DNA of 10,057 nucleotides from NCBI GenBank assembly GCA_910588905.1, contig CAJURZ010000040.1:1-10057 (forward strand), given 5' to 3'. Of the stretch, positions 1-6,424 are shown piece after piece. The notes below the pieces were generated by a model, which saw only the letters and a program-made list of their open reading frames with translations, was not told the origin of the DNA and did not search any database. The position numbers were made by a program, and so were the translations under genes. Position 1 is the stretch's first letter; each line of letters opens with the position of its first letter. The DNA is from an uncultured Eggerthellaceae bacterium. Its GTDB lineage: Bacteria; Actinomycetota; Coriobacteriia; Coriobacteriales; Eggerthellaceae.

Positions 1-424
1 TGGCGAAATAGAACGGAGGGAGCACGACCAGGCCAACGGCGATGGAGGTGGCAAGGTGCGATCCGCACCAGACCAAGAGCAGCGCTATCACGCAAACGAT
101 GGGCGTGCTCTTCATGCCATGGAGCGCAGGTGCGAGGAATGTTCGCACGGCCTCGGATCGCCCCGCGACGGCACCGAGCAGGAGGCCGAGGATGCAGGCG
201 ACGGCGAACCCAGCAGCTATCCGTCCTGCTGACCATCCGATGACGAGCCAAGAGGCGGGGGTGAGGATGTCATGTAGCAGTGCTTCGAACGCTTCAATGG
301 GGCCGCAGAAGAGCAGAGGGTTCCCGATGGCCCAGGAGGCAAGCTGCCAGAGGATGAGCCATGCTCCGATGGCTCCGATCCGCTTGAGGGCGGTCTGCAT
401 CCTAGAGATGGTAGAACCCATCAT
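1..424 (-). CDS. ABC transporter permease, NitT/TauT (SsuC-like) type, partial
   Basis: This is the inner-membrane permease of an ABC importer. It is read on the minus strand from an ATG at 424 (a second in-frame ATG lies at 421) and runs off the left edge after 141 codons with no stop. The translation is strongly hydrophobic. One membrane segment lies at about residues 16-33, one at about 70-88 (ending LLLGAVAGRSE), one at about 107-121 and one at about 125-141. The segment GRIAAGFAVACILGLLLG followed by GRSE and a PALHGMKSTP stretch is typical of the BPD_transp_1 permeases of the SsuC/TauC/NrtB family. The conserved EAA loop would lie beyond the edge. The start overlaps the stop codon of the substrate-binding protein by about 20 bp, which indicates translational coupling. 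The ribosome binding site is weak, and an ATG at 400 just after that stop is an alternative start. The transported substrate cannot be told. Confidence 0.82.
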   Translation of the reverse strand, partial: MMGSTISRMQTALKRIGAIGAWLILWQLASWAIGNPLLFCGPIEAFEALLHDILTPASWLVIGWSAGRIAAGFAVACILGLLLGAVAGRSEAVRTFLAPALHGMKSTPIVCVIALLLVWCGSHLATSIAVGLVVLPPFYFA

Positions 425-1475
425 CAGGAAGGCCACCGGCGATGGCATCCGGTGCCCATCGTAGAAGCTCTTGGAGATAGCCGGAGATGGCAGCGCGCAT
501 CTCTTCGCCATCCAGGCAGACCACATTGCAAAGGGGGATAGCCGTCTCTGCGATGGCTGCGTTGGGGATGATCCCAAGCTCTACCACCGTATCAGCCACA
601 GCGGCAGGGTCATTGGCGGCGGTATCCGCTGATGCCCGGTGATCCTCGAGGAAGCGAGCCACGGCATCCGGATGCTCCTCCAAGAATGACGTGCGCACGA
701 CGGTGACGCCGGTGACGAAGCGGCTGCCCTCAGCAAGGGAGGACGCATCACCAGCGGCCAGGAGGTCCCATTGCTCGGTCAGGTCGAGCACGTTGGACAA
801 GGAGGCATCCTGGGCTACGGCGGAGGTGGCGAAGGGCTGGGGCACGATGCCGATGGCGTTCGCATCCGTTGCCAGTAGCGCTACCACTTCTGCTGGCTCT
901 GAGCGGAACTCCAGGGTCACATCAGCCTCAGAGAGCCCTGCCTTCGCCAGGAGCGCACGGATGGTGTACTCAGGGACTGTGCCCTTGCCGGTCATGTAGA
1001 CGGTGCGTCCGGCAAGGTCGGCCATGGTGGCTTCGCCGCCCTTGAGGCCGTCGTCTGCGGTCAGCCCATAGAGGACGCCGAGCGTATTCACGTCGATGGC
1101 CTCGATGCCTCCCTCTGTGCGGTGGTAGAGCGTAGCGGCAAGGTTGACGGGCACAAGGGCGATGTCCACCTCTTCCGATGCCAGCTTGGGCGCTATCTCG
1201 TCTGCAGTGGCATGGATCTGGAAGTCATAGGATCCTTGCGTCTCATCTTCCATCATGGCAGCGAGCCCGATGGAGGTCGGGCCCTTCATGGATGCGATGC
1301 GCACGGGCGTACCTGCATCCTCTGCACCTTCTTGATGCTGCGCCGCTTCCGAAGAGGATGGACCATCGGAGGTGGCAGCGCAGCCGAAGAGCAGACAGCC
1401 CACGAGCGCGAGCAGTACCGCTGCCAGGGTGAGAGATGCCGTAGACCGGGCGTTCACGTTAAGTTCAAGTTTCAT
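402..1475 (-). CDS. ABC transporter substrate-binding lipoprotein, NMT1/SsuA-like
   Basis: This 357-residue protein is the extracytoplasmic binding component of the importer whose permease follows it. The N-terminus has a hydrophobic stretch (about residues 13-30) ending in a lipobox LFGC. Cys32 should therefore be lipid-modified, leaving a flexible Ser/Glu/Gln-rich linker to about residue 55. The rest is a periplasmic-binding-protein type 2 fold. VRIASMKGPTSIGLA begins the first lobe, EEVDIALVPVNLAATL is the usual 'presence/absence' strand, GRTVYMTGKGTVPEYTIRALL is the hinge-region signature of this SBP family, and VVRTSFLEEHPDAVARFL is the common C-lobe helix. These features fit the NMT1/TauA-like group (COG0715). 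The ligand is not evident. The gene is transcribed divergently from the redox genes across an 87-bp gap. The family assignment is firm; the ligand is unknown. Confidence 0.85.
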   Translation of the reverse strand: MKLELNVNARSTASLTLAAVLLALVGCLLFGCAATSDGPSSSEAAQHQEGAEDAGTPVRIASMKGPTSIGLAAMMEDETQGSYDFQIHATADEIAPKLASEEVDIALVPVNLAATLYHRTEGGIEAIDVNTLGVLYGLTADDGLKGGEATMADLAGRTVYMTGKGTVPEYTIRALLAKAGLSEADVTLEFRSEPAEVVALLATDANAIGIVPQPFATSAVAQDASLSNVLDLTEQWDLLAAGDASSLAEGSRFVTGVTVVRTSFLEEHPDAVARFLEDHRASADTAANDPAAVADTVVELGIIPNAAIAETAIPLCNVVCLDGEEMRAAISGYLQELLRWAPDAIAGGLPDDGFYHL

Positions 1476-1497
1476 GGGCCATCCATTCGCCTGGAGA

Positions 1498-1535
1498 GAT
1501 ATCTGGCTATCCTACAATAACGAGTCTCAGATATC
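1498..1535. promoter_or_regulatory. 8-bp inverted repeat in divergent promoter region (candidate operator)
   Basis: GATATCTG at 1498-1505 is the exact reverse complement of CAGATATC at 1528-1535, with 22 bp between the arms. Each arm also contains the self-complementary GATATC. The candidate -10 box at 1513-1518 lies between the arms, so a protein bound here could control the plus-strand unit and perhaps the divergent transporter. A dyad of this length can arise by chance, and no regulator gene is present in the window. Confidence 0.4.
1513..1518 (+). promoter_or_regulatory. Candidate -10 box for the hydrogenase unit
   Basis: TACAAT differs from the TATAAT consensus at one base and lies 44 bp upstream of the chosen start codon. 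No good -35 hexamer is seen 16-18 bp upstream (CTGGAG at 1491-1496 is the best-placed candidate), so the promoter may depend on an activator or another sigma factor. Confidence 0.4.
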
Positions 1536-1548
1536 GTGCAGAGCCTAC

Positions 1549-1553
1549 GGAGG
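1549..1553 (+). promoter_or_regulatory. Ribosome binding site deciding the start at 1563
   Basis: GGAGG lies 9 bp before ATG 1563. It would fall inside the coding region if the upstream in-frame GTG at 1536 were used, so 1563 is preferred. Confidence 0.7.
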
Positions 1554-1562
1554 AGCAGGCCT

Positions 1563-3488
1563 ATGGCATTGATGGAGATAGAGAAGCCTCGATCGGCCCA
1601 AGGGGTGATCGATGATGTCTGCCAGACGATCGTGCGTCGTGCAACGGCAGGGTCGGCGGGCATCTGCCCTGTCGAGCTCGCAGGTGCATTCGTCAGCCTG
1701 TGCGCAGCGCAGTCGTGCGGGAAGTGCGTGCCCTGTCGCATAGGGTTGGCCCAGATGGACGCTTTGATCGACGCTGTGCTCGATGGCGATGCCACCATGG
1801 CTGATCTGGATGTGCTCGAACGCACGGCCCGGACGGCTTACGCGAGCGCTGATTGCGCCATCGGCTATGAAGCAGGGGCCATGGCGCTCCGTTCGCTCAA
1901 GGGCTTCCGCCATGACTTCGAGTCCCATGTGCGCACGGGCCGCTGCGAGGGAGGACCCCGGGATGCAGTGCCGTGCGCTGCGGGTTGTCCAGCTCACGTG
2001 GACATACCCGGCTATGTGTCGTTGGTGGGTGCAGGGCGCTTTGCGGATGCCGTCCGTCTGATCCGCAAGGATAATCCGTTCCCGCTGGCCTGCGGGCTCA
2101 TCTGCGAGCATCCGTGCGAGCTCACGTGCCGTCGCGGGGTGGTGGATGACGCGATCAACATCCGTGCGCTCAAGCGCTATGCGGTCGACCATGCTCCGGA
2201 GATGTTCGCGGTGGATAGCGAAGATGCGGCCGAAGGCGCAAGCGCGGGCGTGAACGCACAGGCAGCTGATAGCGAAGGCGAGCGCGGATCCGCAGCCGCA
2301 GCTGCTCCCTATCATCATCCTGAGACGGGCAAGCGCGTGGCTATCATCGGCGGTGGCCCTGCGGGCTTGAGCGCGGCGTACTATCTGACGCTCATGGGGC
2401 ACGCCCCTACCGTATTCGAGCAGCGCGAGCATCTGGGCGGCATGATGCGCTATGGCATCCCCGCCTATCGCTTCCCGCGCTCTGAGCTCGACCGTGAGAT
2501 CGCGTGGATCGTATCCCAGGGCATCGACGTGCGCTTGGGCGTCACGGTGCCGAACGACATCACCTTACAAGAGCTGCGTCGTGATTTCGATGCGGTCTAC
2601 ATCGCCATAGGCGCTCATGATGAGAAGACGCTCGGCCTTGAGGGCGAGAATGCCGAAGGGGTGCTCTCTGCGGTCGAGATGCTACGGGCTATCGGAGATG
2701 GCTTCCTTCATCATTTCGAGGGCCAGCGCATCGTGGTCGTGGGCGGTGGCAATGTCGCCATGGATGTAGCGCGCACGTCCATGCGCTTGGGAGCCGAGTC
2801 GGTCCAGGTCGTCTATCGCCGCCGCGTCGAGGATATGACGGCCCAGGCTGAGGAGATAGAAGGTGCCATCGCTGAGGGTTGCGAGATATGCGAGCTCATG
2901 GCTCCGGTCCGTATCGCCACAGAGGACGAGCGCGTGGTAGGACTGGAGGTGCAGCCCCAGGTCATCGGAGCCGTCGATCACGGACGGCCGAAGCCGGTCA
3001 AGGCTGCGCGCCCCACCGAGGTCATCCCGTGCGACCGGGTCCTCATGGCAGTGGGCCAAGCGGTGGGGGCCGCCGCCTTGGATGCAGGGGATCTGCCCGT
3101 CGAATGGGGTCGCATCGTGGCAGGCCCGTTCGGACAGGTGCCCGGTGTGGAAGGCGTATTCGCGGGGGGTGATTGCGAGACGGGTCCGGCGACGGTCATC
3201 CGCGCCATCGCTGCAGGCAAGGCGGCTGCGCGCAATATCGACGAGTTCCTCGGTTTCGACCACATCATCTCAGTGGATGTGGACATCCCCCCTGCCTGTG
3301 CAGCAGACCGCGCACCCTGTGGTCGCTCGAACACGATGGAGCGCAGTGCCCAAGACCGCATGGCTGACTTCGCCATGATGGAGCATGGTCTGAGCGCGCA
3401 GGAAGCGGTCCAGGAATCCGGTCGTTGCCTACGCTGTGACAGGTTCGGTCTCGGTGCGCTGGGTGGAGGAAGGACGTTCTCATGGTAA
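1563..3488 (+). CDS. NuoF-tail/GltD-like FAD-NAD(P) iron-sulfur oxidoreductase (hydrogenase partner)
   Basis: This 641-residue cytoplasmic flavoprotein probably exchanges electrons between NAD(P)H and the hydrogenase encoded next. Residues about 15-115 match the C-terminal 4Fe-4S domain of NuoF/HydB: SCGKCVPCR gives Cys52, 55 and 58, with the fourth ligand Cys98. The FMN and NADH-binding domain of NuoF is absent. Residues about 130-210 form the GltD/DPD N-terminal two-cluster domain (Cys138, 142, 177, 181, 185, 189). After an Ala/Ser/Glu-rich linker (about 218-250) comes the FAD site GGGPAGL at 263-269, the NAD(P) site VVVGGGNVAMDVART near 391-405 followed by YRRR (an Arg cluster that suggests NADPH), and a second FAD motif GGDCETGPATV at 535-545. 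The C-terminus has a CLRC pair (Cys622, 625). Its stop overlaps the hydrogenase start by 7 bp. Plain glutamate synthase small subunit is unlikely because of the added NuoF-like domain and the neighbour. Confidence 0.85.
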   Translation: MALMEIEKPRSAQGVIDDVCQTIVRRATAGSAGICPVELAGAFVSLCAAQSCGKCVPCRIGLAQMDALIDAVLDGDATMADLDVLERTARTAYASADCAIGYEAGAMALRSLKGFRHDFESHVRTGRCEGGPRDAVPCAAGCPAHVDIPGYVSLVGAGRFADAVRLIRKDNPFPLACGLICEHPCELTCRRGVVDDAINIRALKRYAVDHAPEMFAVDSEDAAEGASAGVNAQAADSEGERGSAAAAAPYHHPETGKRVAIIGGGPAGLSAAYYLTLMGHAPTVFEQREHLGGMMRYGIPAYRFPRSELDREIAWIVSQGIDVRLGVTVPNDITLQELRRDFDAVYIAIGAHDEKTLGLEGENAEGVLSAVEMLRAIGDGFLHHFEGQRIVVVGGGNVAMDVARTSMRLGAESVQVVYRRRVEDMTAQAEEIEGAIAEGCEICELMAPVRIATEDERVVGLEVQPQVIGAVDHGRPKPVKAARPTEVIPCDRVLMAVGQAVGAAALDAGDLPVEWGRIVAGPFGQVPGVEGVFAGGDCETGPATVIRAIAAGKAAARNIDEFLGFDHIISVDVDIPPACAADRAPCGRSNTMERSAQDRMADFAMMEHGLSAQEAVQESGRCLRCDRFGLGALGGGRTFSW

Positions 3489-5206
3489 AGGCCATCATCA
3501 ATGGCATCAGCATCGAGATGCCCGAAGGATCCACCATCCTGAGCGCTGCTCAGGCTGCGGATGTTTCGGTGCCGACGCTCTGCACCATCAAGGATGTGAG
3601 CGATATCGGCGCGTGTCGCGTCTGCGTGGTAGAAGTGGAGGGGTGCGAGCGACTGGTGCCTGCTTGCAACACCCCTCTCGAAGAGGGCATGGTCATCAAG
3701 ACGGATACGCCGCGTGTGCTCGAGGCACGGCGGGTGAACGTCAGCCTGCTCCTCTCCCAGCATAAGGTGGAGTGCGCTCTGTGCGTACGCAACGGCAATT
3801 GCGTGTTGCAGAGCCTGGCGCAGGAGCTCAACCTCCTGGATGTGCCCTATGAGACCTCCATCCGCACCGATGCCTGGGATAGCACCTTCCCGCTCATCCG
3901 GGATGGATCGAAGTGCGTACGCTGCCTGCGCTGCGTGCAGATATGCAACAAGGTCCAAGGTTGCAATGTGTGGGAGGTCAAGAATCGCGCCACACGGATG
4001 GATGTGGGCGTGCGTGCGGGCTCGCCCATCCAAGAGGCGGGTTGCACCCTCTGCGGGCAGTGCATCACCCATTGCCCCACGGGGGCGCTCCGGGCACGGG
4101 ATGATGTGAATGCGGTCTTGGAGGCCTTGGCCGATCCGGATGTCGCATGCGTGGTACAGGTGGCACCAGCCGTGCGCACCTCCTGGGGCGAGGCGCTGGG
4201 GTTGCCCTTGGAGGTGGCCACTGAAGGGCGCCTTGCAGCCACGTTCAAAGCGCTCGGATTCGACTATGCCTTCGATACGAACTTCGCTGCTGACATGACC
4301 ATCATGGAAGAGGGGAGCGAATTCGTGGAGCGCTTGGGCGGTGCCGGTGAGCTGCCGTTGCTCACCTCGTGCTGTCCGGGATGGGTGCGCTACCTCAAGG
4401 CGCATAGGCCGGGATGGCTCGGCAACCTCTCCAGCGCGAAGTCACCTCAACAGATGTTCGGGACGCTGCTGAAGGAGCATGTCGGCCCGAAGCTCGGCAT
4501 GACCTCTGAGAAAGGCCCGAAGCGGATCTTCCATGTCTCTTGCATGCCCTGCGTGGCGAAGAAGTACGAGGCGGCAGTGGAGGAGATGGCGCGCGAAGAG
4601 GGCGCGGATGTGGATGCGGTGCTGACGGTGCGCGAGCTCATCCGCCTCGTGCGCCTCATGCATGTGGATGTTGCGCAGCTGGAGGAGATCCCCTTCGATG
4701 ACCCCATGGACGAGGGGTCGGGTGCTGCGGTCATCTTCGGCGCTACGGGCGGCGTCATGGAGGCAGCGCTTCGAAGAGCGTACTTCCTGGTGAATGGGGT
4801 CAACCCCGATGCGGATGCGTTCTCTGACGTCCGTGGCATGGACGGGTGGCGTGAGCGCACCTTCGATATCGGCGGCAGATGCGTTCGCGTGGCCATTGCC
4901 AGCGGCTTGGCCAATGCAGCGCGGCTGCTGGATGCTCTGGAGGCAGGGGATGCGGACTACGATTTCGTGGAGGTCATGGCATGCCCGGGTGGTTGCGCTG
5001 GGGGTGGGGGACAGCCGATCCATGAAGCGTGCGAGCTCGCAGGGGATCGAGGCCGCGTGCTCTATGGCCTGGATCAGCGTCGCGCAGTGCGCTTCAGCCA
5101 TGAGAATCCTCATGTGAGCGCATGCTATGAGGACTTCTTGGGGTCCCCGCTCTCAGAGCGCGCCCATCATCTGCTCCATACCGATCAACAGACGTGGAAG
5201 CTGTAG
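3482..5206 (+). CDS. hydA: [FeFe] hydrogenase, catalytic subunit (M3, CpI-like; probably group A2)
   Basis: This enzyme interconverts H2 with protons and electrons in the cytoplasm. It has 574 residues, the same length as Clostridium CpI. The cluster relay is complete: [2Fe-2S] ligands Cys34, 45, 48, 62; the His-Cys cluster His94, Cys98, 101, 107; and two ferredoxin-type [4Fe-4S] sites (Cys145, 148, 151, 155 and Cys188, 191, 194, 198). All three H-cluster signatures are present: TSCCPGW (295-301), MPCVAKK (355-361) and VMACPGGC (498-505). The proton-path residues corresponding to CpI C299, E279, E282, R286 and S319 appear as C297, E277, E280, R284 and S317. The C-terminal small-subunit-like motif FSHENP is intact. 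GGAGGA at 3465-3470 is the ribosome binding site. The GltD-like partner upstream, rather than NuoE/NuoF, points to the 'glutamate synthase-linked' A2 subgroup. Maturases HydE, HydF and HydG are not in the window. Confidence 0.96.
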   Translation: MVKAIINGISIEMPEGSTILSAAQAADVSVPTLCTIKDVSDIGACRVCVVEVEGCERLVPACNTPLEEGMVIKTDTPRVLEARRVNVSLLLSQHKVECALCVRNGNCVLQSLAQELNLLDVPYETSIRTDAWDSTFPLIRDGSKCVRCLRCVQICNKVQGCNVWEVKNRATRMDVGVRAGSPIQEAGCTLCGQCITHCPTGALRARDDVNAVLEALADPDVACVVQVAPAVRTSWGEALGLPLEVATEGRLAATFKALGFDYAFDTNFAADMTIMEEGSEFVERLGGAGELPLLTSCCPGWVRYLKAHRPGWLGNLSSAKSPQQMFGTLLKEHVGPKLGMTSEKGPKRIFHVSCMPCVAKKYEAAVEEMAREEGADVDAVLTVRELIRLVRLMHVDVAQLEEIPFDDPMDEGSGAAVIFGATGGVMEAALRRAYFLVNGVNPDADAFSDVRGMDGWRERTFDIGGRCVRVAIASGLANAARLLDALEAGDADYDFVEVMACPGGCAGGGGQPIHEACELAGDRGRVLYGLDQRRAVRFSHENPHVSACYEDFLGSPLSERAHHLLHTDQQTWKL

Positions 5207-5210
5207 CACC

Positions 5211-5228
5211 GCCCAGGTAGCACTGGGC
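5211..5228 (+). terminator. Hairpin just after the hydrogenase gene, possible terminator
   Basis: GCCCAG at 5211-5216 pairs with CTGGGC at 5223-5228 around a 6-nt loop, beginning 5 bp after the hydrogenase stop. There is no T-run after it, so a Rho-independent role is uncertain; it could instead protect the 3' end of the mRNA. Confidence 0.35.
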
Positions 5229-5259
5229 AGGCGTGCGAAGCGTCCAACCTAGGGAATGC

Positions 5260-5289
5260 GGCCCCTCGGCTCTGGTTTGCTTGGGGGCC
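5260..5289 (+). terminator. GC-rich hairpin in the intergenic gap, possible terminator
   Basis: GGCCCC at 5260-5265 pairs with GGGGCC at 5284-5289 across an 18-nt loop, followed by TTCT only. The 3' arm lies within the spacer of the promoter at 5277-5305, so the hairpin and the promoter overlap. It is a weaker terminator candidate because of the long loop and the short T stretch. Confidence 0.3.
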
Positions 5290-5305
5290 TTCTGCCCACT
5301 ATAAT
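5277..5305 (+). promoter_or_regulatory. Sigma70-type promoter for the CCG/molybdo-enzyme unit
   Basis: A perfect TATAAT lies at 5300-5305. A TTG-start hexamer (TTGCTT, 5277-5282) sits exactly 17 bp upstream. Transcription would begin near 5312, giving a leader of about 35 nt before the GTG start at 5347. The promoter indicates that the second plus-strand unit can be expressed independently of the hydrogenase unit. Confidence 0.6.
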
Positions 5306-5346
5306 CACCCCAACATTAGACACTATCCTATAGATGAGGATGCACT

Positions 5347-6420
5347 GTGGCTGACCTCAAGATCACTGATGCGCTCACGGGCGACATCATCGAATTCGAC
5401 TTTAGCACGCAAGGTGCTCAGGTGGCCCCGGCTCCTGGTGCATCTGTTGCCGCGAAGGTGACATCGCTCTTCTTCCCGGGGTGTTCCTTCATCAACTATG
5501 CCATGCCGCTGGTGGCTGCCACGTTCGACCTCCTGCAGAAGGCAGGGGAGGTGGATGGGATATCGGTGCTGTGCTGCGGTAAGATCCTCGCCTATGAGCC
5601 GGAGGGACAGCTTTTGCGGGATGCCTTCGAAGAGGATCTGCGGCAGCATCTGGCAGATGCGGGGATAGAGCGCATGGTGTGCGCTTGTCCCAATTGCGTG
5701 AAAGCACTGCGCGAGGCGCTCAGCTTGGACCCCCGTACGAAGGACATCAAGATAGAGGCGCTGCCCGAGGTGTTGGCGACCCGGGGCTATCGCTTGGATC
5801 CCCAGGTCTGCGCACGCCTCATCAAGGGAGATGCGGACGCAGACGTGCTCCTCTGCACCCATGATTCGTGCCCTGATAGGGAATACGGCCAGTTCGCCGA
5901 TGGGTTGCGCGCGCTCATGCCTGAGAGTCTTTGGGTCGATCCCGCCCATGCTCGCAAGCGTTCCATCTGCTGCGGGTCCTTGCCCCGGGCTGCCGGTAAG
6001 TTCGAGCAGGCAGACAAATGCGCGCTCTTGAACGGCCAGGAGGCCAAGGAGAGGGAAGCGGATGCCATCGTGACGGCCTGCATGAGCTGCACGTTCCAGC
6101 TGAATATGGCTCAGCCCTACGTTCAGTGCGTGCACTACCTGGAGCTCTTGTTCGACTGGCGCATCGACTGGCGTACCGTCGGCTCATGGATGAAGCTGCG
6201 CTTCCTGTTCGACGAGACGCTCGGCGCTACCGAGGCGCAAAGCGACGATCGCGCTTTCGCCGGCCTCGGTAGGAAGCCAGGTTCTGATGCCACGGTGGCA
6301 GATGAGAAGGCGCGCGCTCGCGGGGGGCAGGGCTGCTTGGATGCGCAGGACGCGGAGGCGGCGAAGGATGTCGCGCTCTCGAACGTGAATGTCGCCACCA
6401 TCATCGAAGAGGATCGCTGA
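5347..6420 (+). CDS. Double-CCG-domain iron-sulfur protein (HdrB/GlpC-like)
   Basis: This 357-residue cytoplasmic protein has two cysteine-rich CCG domains, like heterodisulfide reductase subunit B, GlpC and LutA. The first is Cys46, the Cys76-Cys77 pair (CCGK) and Cys114/Cys117 (CPNC). The second is Cys175, Cys208-Cys209 (CCGS) and Cys245/Cys248 (CMSC). The spacing approximates the C-X31-38-CC-X33-34-C-X2-C pattern that holds non-cubane [4Fe-4S] clusters in HdrB, with slightly shorter (29) and longer (35-36) gaps. No N-terminal ferredoxin domain of the GlpC/HdrC kind is present. Residues from about 290 form an Ala/Asp/Glu-rich tail unlike a CCG domain. The start is GTG with GAGGA at 5336-5340. 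It ends 4 bp before the molybdopterin oxidoreductase, so it is probably that enzyme's electron-transfer or disulfide-handling partner. Family is clear; role is inferred. Confidence 0.82.
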   Translation: MADLKITDALTGDIIEFDFSTQGAQVAPAPGASVAAKVTSLFFPGCSFINYAMPLVAATFDLLQKAGEVDGISVLCCGKILAYEPEGQLLRDAFEEDLRQHLADAGIERMVCACPNCVKALREALSLDPRTKDIKIEALPEVLATRGYRLDPQVCARLIKGDADADVLLCTHDSCPDREYGQFADGLRALMPESLWVDPAHARKRSICCGSLPRAAGKFEQADKCALLNGQEAKEREADAIVTACMSCTFQLNMAQPYVQCVHYLELLFDWRIDWRTVGSWMKLRFLFDETLGATEAQSDDRAFAGLGRKPGSDATVADEKARARGGQGCLDAQDAEAAKDVALSNVNVATIIEEDR

Positions 6421-6424
6421 GTCC

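Noticed and set aside
1536..1562. Upstream GTG start for the flavoprotein gene
   Set aside because: It would put the strong GGAGG inside the coding region and overlap the dyad arm. The added residues are not family-like.
1545..2432. 295-codon minus-strand frame that would replace the divergent promoter region
   Set aside because: It is antisense to the NuoF-like and FAD domains of the flavoprotein, with no recognisable motif.
2978..4405. 475-codon open frame on the minus strand across the flavoprotein/hydrogenase junction
   Set aside because: It is antisense to two clearly recognisable genes and crosses their boundary. The translation is rich in His/Arg with no family features. GC-rich codon bias explains the open frame.
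6389..6424. Upstream ATG start for the molybdo-enzyme
   Set aside because: It lies inside the CCG gene. The added residues resemble nothing, while the ATG at 6425 has a well-placed purine-rich site and begins just before the FeS motif.
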